Assembly (NCBI RefSeq): GCF_028864635.1
Contig: NZ_CP104850.1
Coordinates: 1,928,001-1,992,000, forward strand
Reading direction: 5' to 3'
Source: Cloacibacterium sp. TD35
GTDB taxonomy: Bacteria; Bacteroidota; Bacteroidia; Flavobacteriales; Weeksellaceae
DNA: 64,000 nt
Below the pieces are notes generated by a model, which had not been told where the DNA came from, made no database searches, and was given only the letters and a program-made list of their open reading frames with translations. Below, piece by piece: positions 34,820 through 43,660 of the stretch (positions are counted from its first letter, which is position 1; the number at the start of each line of letters is the position of its first letter). Both the position numbers and the translations under genes were made by a program.

Positions 34820-34925
34820 ATTTTTGTTACAAACTGATAACTAACTGATAATGTGACAATTATTTATTATGTAAAGAATAAGAGAAAGAAAATGAAAATG
34901 AAGAATTTTAAACGAAAAACACTGA

Positions 34926-35849
34926 TTATAAGCAATTTCTAATTGATAACAGTATTTCGTCAATAGATTGACAAGAAAACCTATTATTTTGGTGAAAAAT
35001 CTCCCAAAATGCACCCTGAAATTCTATTTTAAAACCAGAAAGGTCTCTTTTAAAGTTTTTTTGCAAAGCAGAATACAACATTTCTTTTTCTAAAAAAGGT
35101 GCAGTAATTTCAGGAGAAACAAAATCTTCATTGATGGTAAAAAGTCGAGGATTGGTCAATAAATCATTCTTCAAGAGAATGTCTTCTGCCAAACCTTCTT
35201 GAAGATTTTGGTCATTAATAAACCAAATTTTATCAGCAAATTCTTTAGCCAATCGCCAATCATGAGAAGAAAATAGAATAATCTTATTGTGATTTTTCGC
35301 TAAGTCTCTCAGCAGTTTTAAGATGATAATTTTATTCTCTTCATCTAAATGAGTTGTAGGTTCATCTAAGATAATCATCGGGGAATTCTGAGCTAAAGCT
35401 CTTCCAATAAAGGCCTTCTGAAGATTACCGTCTGACAATTTCTGTAACTGAATATTTCTATATTCTTCTAGTTTTAGCTGAAAAATAATGCTGTTAACAT
35501 GTTCTAAATCTTCATTTTCTAACTGATAATAAAAAGGCAAATGAATGAATTTTCCAAGGGAAATTAAATCTTCTGTGGTGTAGTTCGCAGGAATTTGAGA
35601 TTTTGCAAAAACCACTGCTATTTGTTCAGCAATTTCTTTATCAGTAAGTTTCTCAATATTTTTTTGATGTATCAAAATCTCACCATTCAAAGTAGAAATC
35701 TGATGAAGAATACTTTTAATCAGTGTGGTTTTGCCAACACCATTATTACCAATTAGCAAACATACATCACCGTAATCCAATGATGCATTAACCACGGAAA
35801 TAAGAGGTTTTTGGTAACCGATTGTTGTATTTTTTATTTGTAAAAACAT
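34926..35849 (-). CDS. ABC transporter ATP-binding protein (FecCD-type siderophore/cobalamin uptake)
   Basis: 307 aa. Walker A GNNGVGKTT at 34-42, signature LSDGNLQKAFIGRALA (a variant, usually LSGGxxQ), Walker B MIILDEPTTHLDE, and H-loop FSSHDW. A C-terminal extension of about 80 residues (LEKEMLYSALQKNFKRDLSGFKIEFQGAFWEIF) is unusual for the family. It starts 1 base from the permease gene on the same strand. The pair should energise uptake of an iron chelate or corrinoid; no substrate-binding protein is adjacent. Confidence 0.88.
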   Translation of the reverse strand: MFLQIKNTTIGYQKPLISVVNASLDYGDVCLLIGNNGVGKTTLIKSILHQISTLNGEILIHQKNIEKLTDKEIAEQIAVVFAKSQIPANYTTEDLISLGKFIHLPFYYQLENEDLEHVNSIIFQLKLEEYRNIQLQKLSDGNLQKAFIGRALAQNSPMIILDEPTTHLDEENKIIILKLLRDLAKNHNKIILFSSHDWRLAKEFADKIWFINDQNLQEGLAEDILLKNDLLTNPRLFTINEDFVSPEITAPFLEKEMLYSALQKNFKRDLSGFKIEFQGAFWEIFHQNNRFSCQSIDEILLSIRNCL

Positions 35850-35850
35850 A

Positions 35851-36822
35851 TTATTTTTTCTTCAAAATCATCATCAGAATAACTGGAACTCCGAACAAAC
35901 TGGTAATGACATTAATTGGGAATTGGGAAATCTCTGAAATAATAGAGAAAAACTCCATAATAAAAACTCCCAAAATCATATTCAAAATCCACTGTTGCCA
36001 CAATTTCGCAGGCGAATAAATCATTCTGCTAAAATGAGGAACTACTATTCCTATAAACAAAATAGGCCCTAAAAAAGCAGTAACAGAAGCAGAAAGTAGG
36101 GAAGAAGCTATGATAACAAAATATTTCAGCTGCTCTAAATTTACACCTAAACTTTTAGCATATTGATTTCCTAAACTATTCCCGATGAGCGGTTTTATGC
36201 TTTTGAAACTTAAAAACAGACCAACTAATACTACAATTAACAGCACCCAAAGTTGATTTCTTGTCACCTGATTATTTGCGCCAAAACTCCATAAAATATA
36301 GTTTTTTAAACTTTGGTTTTCTGCATATAACTGTAGAATAGAAATTACTGCTCCGGCTAAAGCAGAAACCAAGAAACCGAAAATAATCAGATATGATTTA
36401 TCTTGAAATTTTTTAGAAAAAACCAATAAAATGGTCATTAAAAGTAGGCTTCCAAGAATTGCAGAAATACTAATAAAACCATTTTGCAAAAACTCTGGTA
36501 AGATAAAATCTTGAGAAAAAAAGATGTAAAAAGCAACACTTAAACTGGCGACAGAAGTAATACCAAGAACCGAAGGTCCCGCTAATGGATTTTGAAAATA
36601 TTCTTGTAAAAGAAATCCAGAAGTAGGAATAGAAACTCCTGCTAAAAACATTGCTAAAACACGATTAATTCTGAGTTCTGCAATTTGTGAGTTCTGAGCA
36701 TTAGCGTCAACAAAATCTGCTAAACCTAGTTTTATAAAGCCTATATTTAAATTGATGAGAATCGTAATCACCACCAATGAAAATAGGAAAATAAGAATGG
36801 TTTTGAAGGTTTTATTGTTCAC
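35851..36822 (-). CDS. iron chelate/cobalamin ABC transporter permease, FecCD family
   Basis: 323 aa with about nine to ten TM segments. FecCD motifs: ELRINRVLAMFLAGVSIPTSGFLLQEYFQNPLAGPSVLGITS near residues 48-90, SFGANNQVTRNQLW, and FLGPILFIGIVVPHFSRM near 250. It forms the membrane channel with the ATPase encoded downstream. It is the first gene of the two-gene unit. The tlpA-like gene upstream ends in its own terminator. Confidence 0.9.
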   Translation of the reverse strand: MNNKTFKTILIFLFSLVVITILINLNIGFIKLGLADFVDANAQNSQIAELRINRVLAMFLAGVSIPTSGFLLQEYFQNPLAGPSVLGITSVASLSVAFYIFFSQDFILPEFLQNGFISISAILGSLLLMTILLVFSKKFQDKSYLIIFGFLVSALAGAVISILQLYAENQSLKNYILWSFGANNQVTRNQLWVLLIVVLVGLFLSFKSIKPLIGNSLGNQYAKSLGVNLEQLKYFVIIASSLLSASVTAFLGPILFIGIVVPHFSRMIYSPAKLWQQWILNMILGVFIMEFFSIISEISQFPINVITSLFGVPVILMMILKKK

Positions 36823-36870
36823 AGATTTTATTTAAAAACTTCACAAATTTAACTGAAAAAATATTGCAAA

Positions 36871-36912
36871 AAAAATTCCCGCAGATTTTATAAATATCTA
36901 CGGGAAATTTTT
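36871..36912 (-). terminator. intrinsic terminator after tlpA-like gene
   Basis: On the minus strand, TTTCCCGTAGAT pairs with ATCTGCGGGAA around a short AT loop and is followed by a U-run. Confidence 0.75.
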
Positions 36913-36927
36913 AATATATATATCGAT

Positions 36928-37482
36928 TTATTTAAAAGAATTCAGTTTTGCATCTAAATCTTCTTTGCTCATCATTCCAACTGTTTCTATTTCTTTATCG
37001 CCTTTTTTAATCACGGTAAAAGGAATAGAGCCACCATCCCAAGTCTTAGTAATGGTAGTAAAATAATCTGGTGCAATCATAGAAGCATCAAAAAGAACTA
37101 CATTTTTTCTGATATCATATTCATCTGCAAAATCACTTACTGCAGTGTTCCAATCTTCTTTAGCATCTACACTTACAAAAGTAAATTTCACTGGTTTTCC
37201 TTTTAATTCTTCCATTTTTTCTTTGAAATGCGGAATCTCTTTCATACAAGGTCCACACCATGTTGCAAAAAAATTGGTTACATAAATGGTATCATTTTTT
37301 TGTGGTGCAACCATTGCTTTTAATTGCTCTTGACTCACTTCAGGCAAAGCATTTGCAGGAGTTACAGCTGAGCTGTCTACTTTTTCAGTGGTTGTTTCTT
37401 CTATCAGCTGGTCTGGAGCTTCATTCTTTTTACAAGAAAATAGTGCGGTTAATATAAGTGTGGAAAAGATTAATTTTTTCAT
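36928..37482 (-). CDS. TlpA-like thioredoxin-fold lipoprotein
   Basis: 184 aa. Lipoprotein signal peptide ending FSCKK (Cys17), a Thr/Glu-rich linker (25-50), then a TlpA/ResA-type thioredoxin fold. Its redox motif is FFATWCGPCMKEIPHF (C76/C79), and the cis-Pro region is DGGSIPFTVI. It is anchored in the periplasm and probably reduces disulfides, for example in cytochrome maturation or oxidative repair. Divergent from sanA. The partner is unknown. Confidence 0.9.
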   Translation of the reverse strand: MKKLIFSTLILTALFSCKKNEAPDQLIEETTTEKVDSSAVTPANALPEVSQEQLKAMVAPQKNDTIYVTNFFATWCGPCMKEIPHFKEKMEELKGKPVKFTFVSVDAKEDWNTAVSDFADEYDIRKNVVLFDASMIAPDYFTTITKTWDGGSIPFTVIKKGDKEIETVGMMSKEDLDAKLNSFK

Positions 37483-37565
37483 AAATATTAATTGTTTATT
37501 TTTGTTATGGAATTGATTATTGAGTCGATTTTACAAATATAATAAAATCAAAATGCTTCTTTTGA

Positions 37566-37573
37566 TATATTTG
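37566..37573 (+). promoter_or_regulatory. -7 element TATATTTG of sanA
   Basis: Exact consensus match, 11 bases before the TTG start. It implies a very short leader. Confidence 0.5.
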
Positions 37574-37584
37574 TTACAAACGAA

Positions 37585-37614
37585 TTGAGAATTATTTTAT
37601 TGAGAATTATTTTA
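37585..37614 (+). repeat. 15-bp perfect tandem duplication at sanA start
   Basis: TTGAGAATTATTTTA occurs twice in a row (37585-37599 and 37600-37614). The duplication is in frame and gives two TTG start codons. Confidence 0.9.
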
Positions 37615-38235
37615 AACATATTTAAAAAATTTTTCTTGTTGATAGAACTAGGATTTTTGCTGATGTTATTGGCAAACTTCTGGGTGTTTTCTCTCACCGA
37701 AGGAAGAACGTATACTAAAATTTCAAAAATTCCGCCAAGAGAAGTAGCATTGGTTTTAGGAACTTCTCCAAAAACGATGGCAGGAAATGCCAATCCTTAT
37801 TTTATTTCTAGAATGGATGCTACTGCGCTGCTTTATCATCATGGAAAAATCAAAAAAATCATTGTAAGTGGCGAAAAGAGTGAAGGGTATAATGAACCAA
37901 AAGCCATGAAAAATTTCTTAATTTACCAAGGTGGAGTTCCCGAAAACATCATTCTAGAAGACCCAAAAGGTTTTAATACTCGCGAAAGCATTCTCAGATG
38001 CAAAAATGAATACAAACAAAAAAACGTAATCATTGTTTCACAAGGATTTCATAACCTTAGAGCTTTATTTTTTGCAAGAAACATTGGTATGAACGCATTA
38101 GGATTTGATGCCCAAGATGTTACTAAATATCAGAGTTATTACAGAAATCACCTTAGAGAATTTCTTGCAAGAGTACAAGCTGTAGTGTATTATATTTTCG
38201 GGATTTCAAATGAAGAAGAACATCTGAAAAAATAG
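37585..38235 (+). CDS. sanA: SanA/YdcF-family (DUF218) membrane-anchored protein
   Basis: 216 aa (or 211 from the second TTG at 37600). One N-terminal TM helix (about 15-33), then a DUF218/ElyC-like domain: VALVLGTSPKTMAGNANPYFISRMDATALLYHHGKIKKIIVSGEKS, GVPENIILEDPKGFNTRESI and ALFFARNIGMNALGFDA. SanA proteins affect vancomycin entry and envelope permeability; the chemistry is unsettled. There is no ATG before the TM helix, so a TTG start is required. The start region is a 15-bp tandem duplication. Confidence 0.88.
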   Translation: MRIILLRIILNIFKKFFLLIELGFLLMLLANFWVFSLTEGRTYTKISKIPPREVALVLGTSPKTMAGNANPYFISRMDATALLYHHGKIKKIIVSGEKSEGYNEPKAMKNFLIYQGGVPENIILEDPKGFNTRESILRCKNEYKQKNVIIVSQGFHNLRALFFARNIGMNALGFDAQDVTKYQSYYRNHLREFLARVQAVVYYIFGISNEEEHLKK

Positions 38236-38288
38236 AGTTTCAGACCAAAAAAGAACGCATCAATAAACCAATTATTTAGGAATTTAGC

Positions 38289-38296
38289 TAAATTTG
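38289..38296 (+). promoter_or_regulatory. -7 element TAAATTTG of udk operon
   Basis: Exact TAnnTTTG match, 17 bases before the udk ATG. Confidence 0.5.
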
Positions 38297-38313
38297 TAAA
38301 AAATATATTTTTA

Positions 38314-38931
38314 ATGTTAGTAATAGGTATTGCAGGTGGAACTGGTTCTGGTAAAACCACCGTAGTGAATAATATTTTGCAACAATTGAATGCAGAAGGC
38401 GTAAACGTACTTTCTCAAGACAATTATTACCATGATAATCACCAATTATCGCTCTCAGAAAGAGAAGCGCTGAATTATGACCATCCAAAATCAATAGATT
38501 TTGAATTATTGGTAAAACATGTAAAAGCTCTTAAAAGAGGAGAAAACATAGAACAGCCTTTGTATTCTTTCGTAACGCATTCTAGAACGGGAGACCACGT
38601 TACTGTAGAACCTAAAAACGTTTTAATCGTAGAAGGAATTTTGGTTTTGACCAATCAGGAACTTTTAAAGGAATTCGACCTTAAAGTATTTGTACATGCA
38701 GATTCAGACGAAAGATTAATTAGAAGAATTAAGCGTGACACACAAGAGCGCGGAAGAGATTTACATGAAGTTCTTCACCGTTACCAAACTACGCTGAAAC
38801 CGATGCACCAAGAGTTTATAGAACCTTCTAAAAACGAAGCAGACCTTATTGTTCCTAACATGAGAAAAAATTCTGTAGCTATTGATTTTCTTTCTACAGT
38901 CATTAACAATTCTCTTAAAAAAGCCTATTAA
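38314..38931 (+). CDS. udk: uridine kinase
   Basis: 205 aa, standard length. P-loop GGTGSGKTTV near residues 8-17; SQDNYYHD, NYDHPKSIDFELL and the lid segment RRIKRDTQERGRDL are uridine/cytidine kinase signatures. It phosphorylates uridine and cytidine in pyrimidine salvage. The stop overlaps the next gene's ATG by one base (TAATG), so udk and the ftsB/divIC-type gene are coupled. This order is common in Flavobacteriia. Confidence 0.95.
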   Translation: MLVIGIAGGTGSGKTTVVNNILQQLNAEGVNVLSQDNYYHDNHQLSLSEREALNYDHPKSIDFELLVKHVKALKRGENIEQPLYSFVTHSRTGDHVTVEPKNVLIVEGILVLTNQELLKEFDLKVFVHADSDERLIRRIKRDTQERGRDLHEVLHRYQTTLKPMHQEFIEPSKNEADLIVPNMRKNSVAIDFLSTVINNSLKKAY

Positions 38932-39290
38932 TGAAGGAACTAATTAAAGATATTCAGAAAAAATCTCCGAGTTGGCGTTTCGTTCAGAAATACCTTCTCA
39001 ATAAATATTTTATTACCATTTTTCTTTTTTTGGTATGGATGATTTTTTTTGATTCTACATCTTGGTTAGTAATCAAAGACTTAAACAAAGAAATAGACAA
39101 ATACGAAGAACAACTCTGGTATTACAAGTCTGAATATCATAAAAATGATGCTTTCTACAAAAAGCTCATGAACAACAAAGCAGAAAAAGAAAAGTTTGCG
39201 CGAGAAAATTATTTTATGAAAAAGAAAAATGAAGAAATTTTCATTCTCGTGGTAGACAGTTCTGCCATCAAGAAAAAAGAAAAAGAATAA
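38931..39290 (+). CDS. septum formation initiator family protein (FtsB/DivIC-like)
   Basis: 119 aa: a short basic cytoplasmic tail, one TM helix (about 27-45, YFITIFLFLVWMIFFD), then a coiled coil (NKEIDKYEEQLWYYKSEYHKND) and the conserved end KEKFARENYFMKKKNEEIFIL. That layout is typical of FtsB/DivIC, which bridges early and late divisome proteins together with FtsL. Coupled to udk by a one-base overlap. Confidence 0.9.
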   Translation: MKELIKDIQKKSPSWRFVQKYLLNKYFITIFLFLVWMIFFDSTSWLVIKDLNKEIDKYEEQLWYYKSEYHKNDAFYKKLMNNKAEKEKFARENYFMKKKNEEIFILVVDSSAIKKKEKE

Positions 39291-39354
39291 ACAAATTTAT
39301 CTTGAATTTCAAATGTTGAAAAACATTTGTACACAAAACAAAAAACCATACATT

Positions 39355-40512
39355 ATGTTTGCTCAAGTTACACTTCAGGATTGGGAAAATCTGGTCAAAA
39401 AACAATTGAAAACAGAAGATATTTATGCCGTTCTTACCAAAGTAAACTTGGAAGGTATTTCTGTAAAACCTTATTATGCCGACACTGATTTTGTCTTAAA
39501 AAATCTGCCAAAAGTAGAAGAATCTACACATTTGGTTGCAAAATATCAAGATAATTTAGAAGAACATGCTTATGCGTTTTTATTGGAGCATAATGTAGAA
39601 CATTTAACCGAAAAAACGCTTTTCGTAGCCAATAAAGATTTGGCAGGACACATTTCTCTTGCAGATGATAATCAATATATTTCATTGATAGATGTTTTTG
39701 AAAATCAAGAAATCAACACGCAATTAGCGGAAGAATTACTTTCAAAAAATTTCAAAAGAAATATTGCCGTAGATACCACTTTATATCAAAATGCTGGAGC
39801 TTCTATCACACAACAACTGGCTCTAGCATTAGCAAAAGTAAAAGATTTGGCAGAAGTTTTTGGGGCTGAAATTTTAGAAAAATTGGTTTTCAAATTTGCA
39901 GTAGGCGGAAATTATTTCTTTGAAATTGCAAAAATCAGAGCATTTAAAATCCTTTTCAATCAACTTTCCAAAGAATTCGGACTAGACAGCATTCCTTATA
40001 TTTTCACAGAAACTTCTCTTAGAAATAAAGCTAAAAACGACGAAGAAAATAACCTTATTCGTTCTACTCTAGAACTTTCCGCAGCCATGATTGCTGGTTC
40101 TGATGCGGTTTATAGCAATGATTTTAAGGTGCAAAACTCTAATTCACTTTCAGAGGAAATTTCATTTAAACAACAAATTGTTTTGGCATACGAAAGTATT
40201 ATTAATGTCTTTGACGATGCAGCCAACGGAAGTTATTATATTGAAGAAATCACCCATCAATTCTCTGAAAACGCTTGGAAATTATTCTTAGAACTCGAAA
40301 ATTCTGGTGGTTTTGTAGAAAATCTAAAATCTGGAAAAATTGCTAAAATGATTTATCAACAGGCAATTGCAGAACAAAATTGGGTAGAAGAAGGTAAAAT
40401 AAAACTCATTGGTGTAAATCTTTACCCAAAACTAGAAAAAACTAAATCTGTAGAACAACTTTATAACCCTCAGGAAATAAAACCAGTAAGATGGGCTGAA
40501 ATGTTTGAGTAA
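39355..40512 (+). CDS. mutA: methylmalonyl-CoA mutase, small (beta) subunit
   Basis: 385 aa from the ATG at 39355 (MFAQVTLQDWENLVKKQL); the frame extends 14 codons upstream. It shows the TIM-barrel-like domain of the non-catalytic subunit: GASITQQLALALAKVKDL, KFAVGGNYFFEIAKIRAFKILFNQL and RSTLELSAAMIAGSDAVYS. The B12-binding DxHxxG is absent, as expected. The large catalytic subunit, normally the next gene or nearby, is not in the window. The enzyme interconverts methylmalonyl-CoA and succinyl-CoA. Confidence 0.9.
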   Translation: MFAQVTLQDWENLVKKQLKTEDIYAVLTKVNLEGISVKPYYADTDFVLKNLPKVEESTHLVAKYQDNLEEHAYAFLLEHNVEHLTEKTLFVANKDLAGHISLADDNQYISLIDVFENQEINTQLAEELLSKNFKRNIAVDTTLYQNAGASITQQLALALAKVKDLAEVFGAEILEKLVFKFAVGGNYFFEIAKIRAFKILFNQLSKEFGLDSIPYIFTETSLRNKAKNDEENNLIRSTLELSAAMIAGSDAVYSNDFKVQNSNSLSEEISFKQQIVLAYESIINVFDDAANGSYYIEEITHQFSENAWKLFLELENSGGFVENLKSGKIAKMIYQQAIAEQNWVEEGKIKLIGVNLYPKLEKTKSVEQLYNPQEIKPVRWAEMFE

Positions 40513-40545
40513 TTAATTATAAAAAATTTTAACTTTCAAAATTAA

Positions 40546-41697
40546 TTGGTGAAACTATTAAACCAAGAAATACAAAAATATATTAATGCAAATCTAAACG
40601 CAGATTTGCATTCTTTGTTATTAAAAAAATCTCCATTTTCAGAGATTTCTATGCAAGAATTGGTTCAGCAAATAAAAGGTAGAAAAGTAGCAGAGAAAAA
40701 GTTTCCTTTTTTGAATCAAGAAAACATTATTTTCCCACCCAATCTTAATCTAGAACAGGCATCATCACAAGATACCGCAGACTTTAAAAAACAGTTTTTT
40801 AAAGGAAGAAAATTCATTGATTTAACTTGTGGTTTTGGAATTGACGCTTATTTTATTTCTCAAAATTTTGAAGAAATTACTTTAATAGAGCAGAATACAG
40901 AGCTTTTAGACATTGTAAAACATAATTGGGAAGTCCTCGGAAGAAAAGCGAAATTAATCAACCAAAAATTAGAAGATTTTCTCAAAAATAATAAAGAAAA
41001 ATTCGATTTAATTTATCTAGATCCCGCTAGAAGAGATAACCATAACAGAAAAGTATTTCTTTTGGAGGATTTATCACCCAATATTATTGAAATTCAAGAG
41101 CAACTAATTGACATTTCAACTGAAATTTTAATAAAACTGTCACCACTGATTGACATTCAGCATTTGGTTTCTTCACTCAAAAATATTTATAAAATCTGGA
41201 TTATTGCGGTTAAAAATGAAGTAAAAGAAGTTTTGGTTTATCTCAAGAAAACAAAAAATAAACCAGAAATTTTTTGCATAAATTTACAATCTACAGAACC
41301 TGATTTTCACTTTAATTTAGATGATGAAAAACACTGTCAATCAGAATTTTCAATTCCTAAAAAATACATTTATATTCCAAATAATTCTGTATTAAAATCT
41401 GGAGCATTCAATTTAGTTTCAGAAAAATTTGGTTTGAGAAAATTACATCAAAACACACACATTTACACTTCCGAAGAAAAAATAGCATATTTCCCAGGAA
41501 GAATTTTTGAAACTGAAGAAATTAATTCAAAAGCGATTAAAAAAGGTGAACAATTTAATATCATCACGAAAAATTTTCCTTTAAAACCAGAAGAAATCAA
41601 GAAAAATTACAAAATAAAAGACGGCGGAAACCAATATCTTATCGCGGTAAAATCTCTTTCTGGAAATCATTTCTTGGTAGGAAAACTTCTTGATTAA
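40546..41697 (+). CDS. class I SAM-dependent methyltransferase, THUMP-like domain protein
   Basis: 383 aa. SAM motif I is FIDLTCGFGIDAYFIS (about 97-112). The catalytic-type motif IV is LIYLDPARRDNHN, and a THUMP-like C-terminal region contains YFPGRIFETEEI and YKIKDGGNQYLIAVK. This conserved Bacteroidetes family resembles RNA methyltransferases, but DPAR replaces the usual (N/D)PP(Y/F). The start is TTG at 40546 or GTG at 40549. Target unknown; the sequence does not say whether it is tRNA or rRNA. Confidence 0.85.
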   Translation: MVKLLNQEIQKYINANLNADLHSLLLKKSPFSEISMQELVQQIKGRKVAEKKFPFLNQENIIFPPNLNLEQASSQDTADFKKQFFKGRKFIDLTCGFGIDAYFISQNFEEITLIEQNTELLDIVKHNWEVLGRKAKLINQKLEDFLKNNKEKFDLIYLDPARRDNHNRKVFLLEDLSPNIIEIQEQLIDISTEILIKLSPLIDIQHLVSSLKNIYKIWIIAVKNEVKEVLVYLKKTKNKPEIFCINLQSTEPDFHFNLDDEKHCQSEFSIPKKYIYIPNNSVLKSGAFNLVSEKFGLRKLHQNTHIYTSEEKIAYFPGRIFETEEINSKAIKKGEQFNIITKNFPLKPEEIKKNYKIKDGGNQYLIAVKSLSGNHFLVGKLLD

Positions 41698-41714
41698 GAA
41701 AATTTTAAGTTTTT

Positions 41715-41745
41715 TTTGTGGTAAACTCAATATTTCTTACTTTTG
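41715..41745 (+). promoter_or_regulatory. consensus Bacteroidetes promoter of small lipoprotein
   Basis: TTTG (41715-41718), exactly 19 bp, then TACTTTTG (41738-41745). Best full promoter match in the window; it places the start about 25 bases before the ATG at 41775. Confidence 0.75.
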
Positions 41746-41774
41746 GAAAAATTTATAAACGTAATAATTTAGAT

Positions 41775-41993
41775 ATGAAAAAATTGGTATTTGCTGTAGC
41801 TGCAGCGTCTTTTTTAGTTTCTTGTGGTTTACCTGAAGGAGGAAACAAGGGAGTTTTGAAAAAAACTGAAGATGTAGTAAGATATGACGATGAAAATGCT
41901 GAAGCGCCTACTTACAAAGAAAAAATGGACTCTGCAACTGTAGAACAACCAGCTGCTGCAGAAGTTAAGGTAGATAGCACTGCAAAAAAATAA
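41775..41993 (+). CDS. small lipoprotein of unknown function
   Basis: 72 aa from the ATG at 41775, with a lipobox (FLVSCGLPEGG, Cys17). The mature part is charged (EDVVRYDDENAEAPTYKEKMDS) with an Ala/Val-rich tail. No domain recognised. A consensus promoter lies directly upstream and a terminator at 42015-42042, so it is a stand-alone gene, perhaps well expressed. Confidence 0.75.
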   Translation: MKKLVFAVAAASFLVSCGLPEGGNKGVLKKTEDVVRYDDENAEAPTYKEKMDSATVEQPAAAEVKVDSTAKK

Positions 41994-42014
41994 GATATTT
42001 TCTCATACAAAATA

Positions 42015-42042
42015 GATGTCTTGCAATTGCGAGACATTTTTT
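42015..42042 (+). terminator. intrinsic terminator after small lipoprotein
   Basis: ATGTCT.GCAATTGC.AGACAT hairpin followed by T7. Confidence 0.8.
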
Positions 42043-42065
42043 ATATTTACTAAAATTTTAAAACA

Positions 42066-43448
42066 ATGTCGGACACACAAAGTTATATCCAACAAAACAA
42101 GCAACGTTTTCTAGACGAATTGATAGAATTATTGAAGATTGCTTCTATTTCTGCAGACCCAGCTTACAATCAAGATGTGCTCAATTGTGCTGATGCTGTG
42201 GCAAAACACCTTGCCAATGCAGGAGCAGATCAAGTAGAAATCTGCGAGACCAAAGGTTATCCTGTGGTTTATGGTGAAAAAATCATCAATCCAGAATTAC
42301 CAACCGTTTTGGTTTATGGTCACTATGATGTTCAACCTGCAGATCCATTAGAATTATGGGAAAGCGGGCCTTTTGAACCCGTGGTTAAAAAGACAGAACT
42401 TCACCCAGAAGGTGCTATTTTCGCAAGAGGAAGCGCAGATGATAAAGGCCAATTCTTCATGCACGTAAAAGCTTTTGAAGCTATGATGAAAACCAATTCT
42501 CTACCTTGTAATATTAAATTCATTATTGAAGGAGAAGAAGAAGTAGGTTCAGTAAGTTTAGCTGGATTTTTAGAAGAAAATAAAGAAAAACTTTCTTGTG
42601 ATGTAATTTTAATTTCAGACACGCATATTTATTCTAACGAACAACCGACTGTGACTACTGGTCTTAGAGGTTTAAGTTATATGGAAGTAGAAGTAGAAGG
42701 TCCGAACAGAGATTTACACTCAGGTTTATATGGTGGTGCTGTTCCTAATCCAATTAATGTTTTAGCAGAAATGATTGCTAAACTTCATGATGAAGAAGGA
42801 AGGATTACCATCGATGGTTTTTATGATAATGTAGAAATCGTTTCTGCTGAAGACAGAGCAGAAATGAATAAATTAAAAGACAACCCAGAAGAATTCAAAA
42901 AATCAATTGGATTAAGTGGGGTAGAAGGCGAAACTGGTTATACTACCTTAGAAAGAACTTCTATAAGACCTACTCTTGATGTAAACGGAATTTGGGGAGG
43001 TTACACAGGTGAAGGCGCTAAAACCGTAATTCCGAGCAAAGCATTTGCTAAAATTTCTATGAGATTGGTTCCTTATCAAACTGACGAAGAAATCACTGAA
43101 AAGTTTACAAAATATTTTGAAAAAATAGCTCCAGCTTCTGTTAAAGTAAAAGTTACGCCTCATCACGGTGGAATGCCTTATGTTTTACAAAGCAATACCA
43201 AAGAATTCCAAGCGGCTAAAAAAGCTATGGAAAAAGCCTTTGGTAAAGAAGTTTTACCATATAGAAGTGGCGGAAGTATTCCTATTACTTCTCTTTTTGA
43301 GAAAATTTTAGGAGCAAAATCAGTTTTAATGGGCTTCGGTTTAGATTCTGATGCAATTCACTCGCCAAATGAACACTACGGATTGTATAATTTCTACAAA
43401 GGAATAGAAAGTATTCCATATTTCTTTGAATTTTATACTCAACAATAA
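42066..43448 (+). CDS. M20 family dipeptidase/metallopeptidase
   Basis: 460 aa. Zinc-ligand motifs: YGHYDVQPADP (H86), ARGSADDKGQ (D125), IEGEEEVGS (E156-E158) and, near the end, SIPITS and GLDSDAIHSPNEHY. A dimerisation domain interrupts the core (LDVNGIWGGYTGEGAKTVIP). This is the CNDP/carnosinase-like or PepV-type class that cleaves dipeptides in the cytoplasm. Monocistronic, with terminators on both sides. Confidence 0.9.
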   Translation: MSDTQSYIQQNKQRFLDELIELLKIASISADPAYNQDVLNCADAVAKHLANAGADQVEICETKGYPVVYGEKIINPELPTVLVYGHYDVQPADPLELWESGPFEPVVKKTELHPEGAIFARGSADDKGQFFMHVKAFEAMMKTNSLPCNIKFIIEGEEEVGSVSLAGFLEENKEKLSCDVILISDTHIYSNEQPTVTTGLRGLSYMEVEVEGPNRDLHSGLYGGAVPNPINVLAEMIAKLHDEEGRITIDGFYDNVEIVSAEDRAEMNKLKDNPEEFKKSIGLSGVEGETGYTTLERTSIRPTLDVNGIWGGYTGEGAKTVIPSKAFAKISMRLVPYQTDEEITEKFTKYFEKIAPASVKVKVTPHHGGMPYVLQSNTKEFQAAKKAMEKAFGKEVLPYRSGGSIPITSLFEKILGAKSVLMGFGLDSDAIHSPNEHYGLYNFYKGIESIPYFFEFYTQQ

Positions 43449-43458
43449 ATTTTATGTT

Positions 43459-43489
43459 AATCCTCAATCGAAAAGATTGAGGATTTTTT
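43459..43489 (+). terminator. intrinsic terminator after M20 peptidase
   Basis: TCCTCAATC-gaaaa-GATTGAGGA hairpin followed by T6. Confidence 0.85.
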
Positions 43490-43660
43490 ATTTCTAGTTA
43501 AATTTTAAGAATTAACTCCACATTTTTGGGAAAGAAAAAACCATTAATTTATGGTAATATTTAGCGATTCCAAAAATTATTTAAGAAATAAAACCTCAAT
43601 TTTTCCTTTATTTCAGGCAATTATCGTATATTTATGCATTGAATATAAATAATTTTAGAG

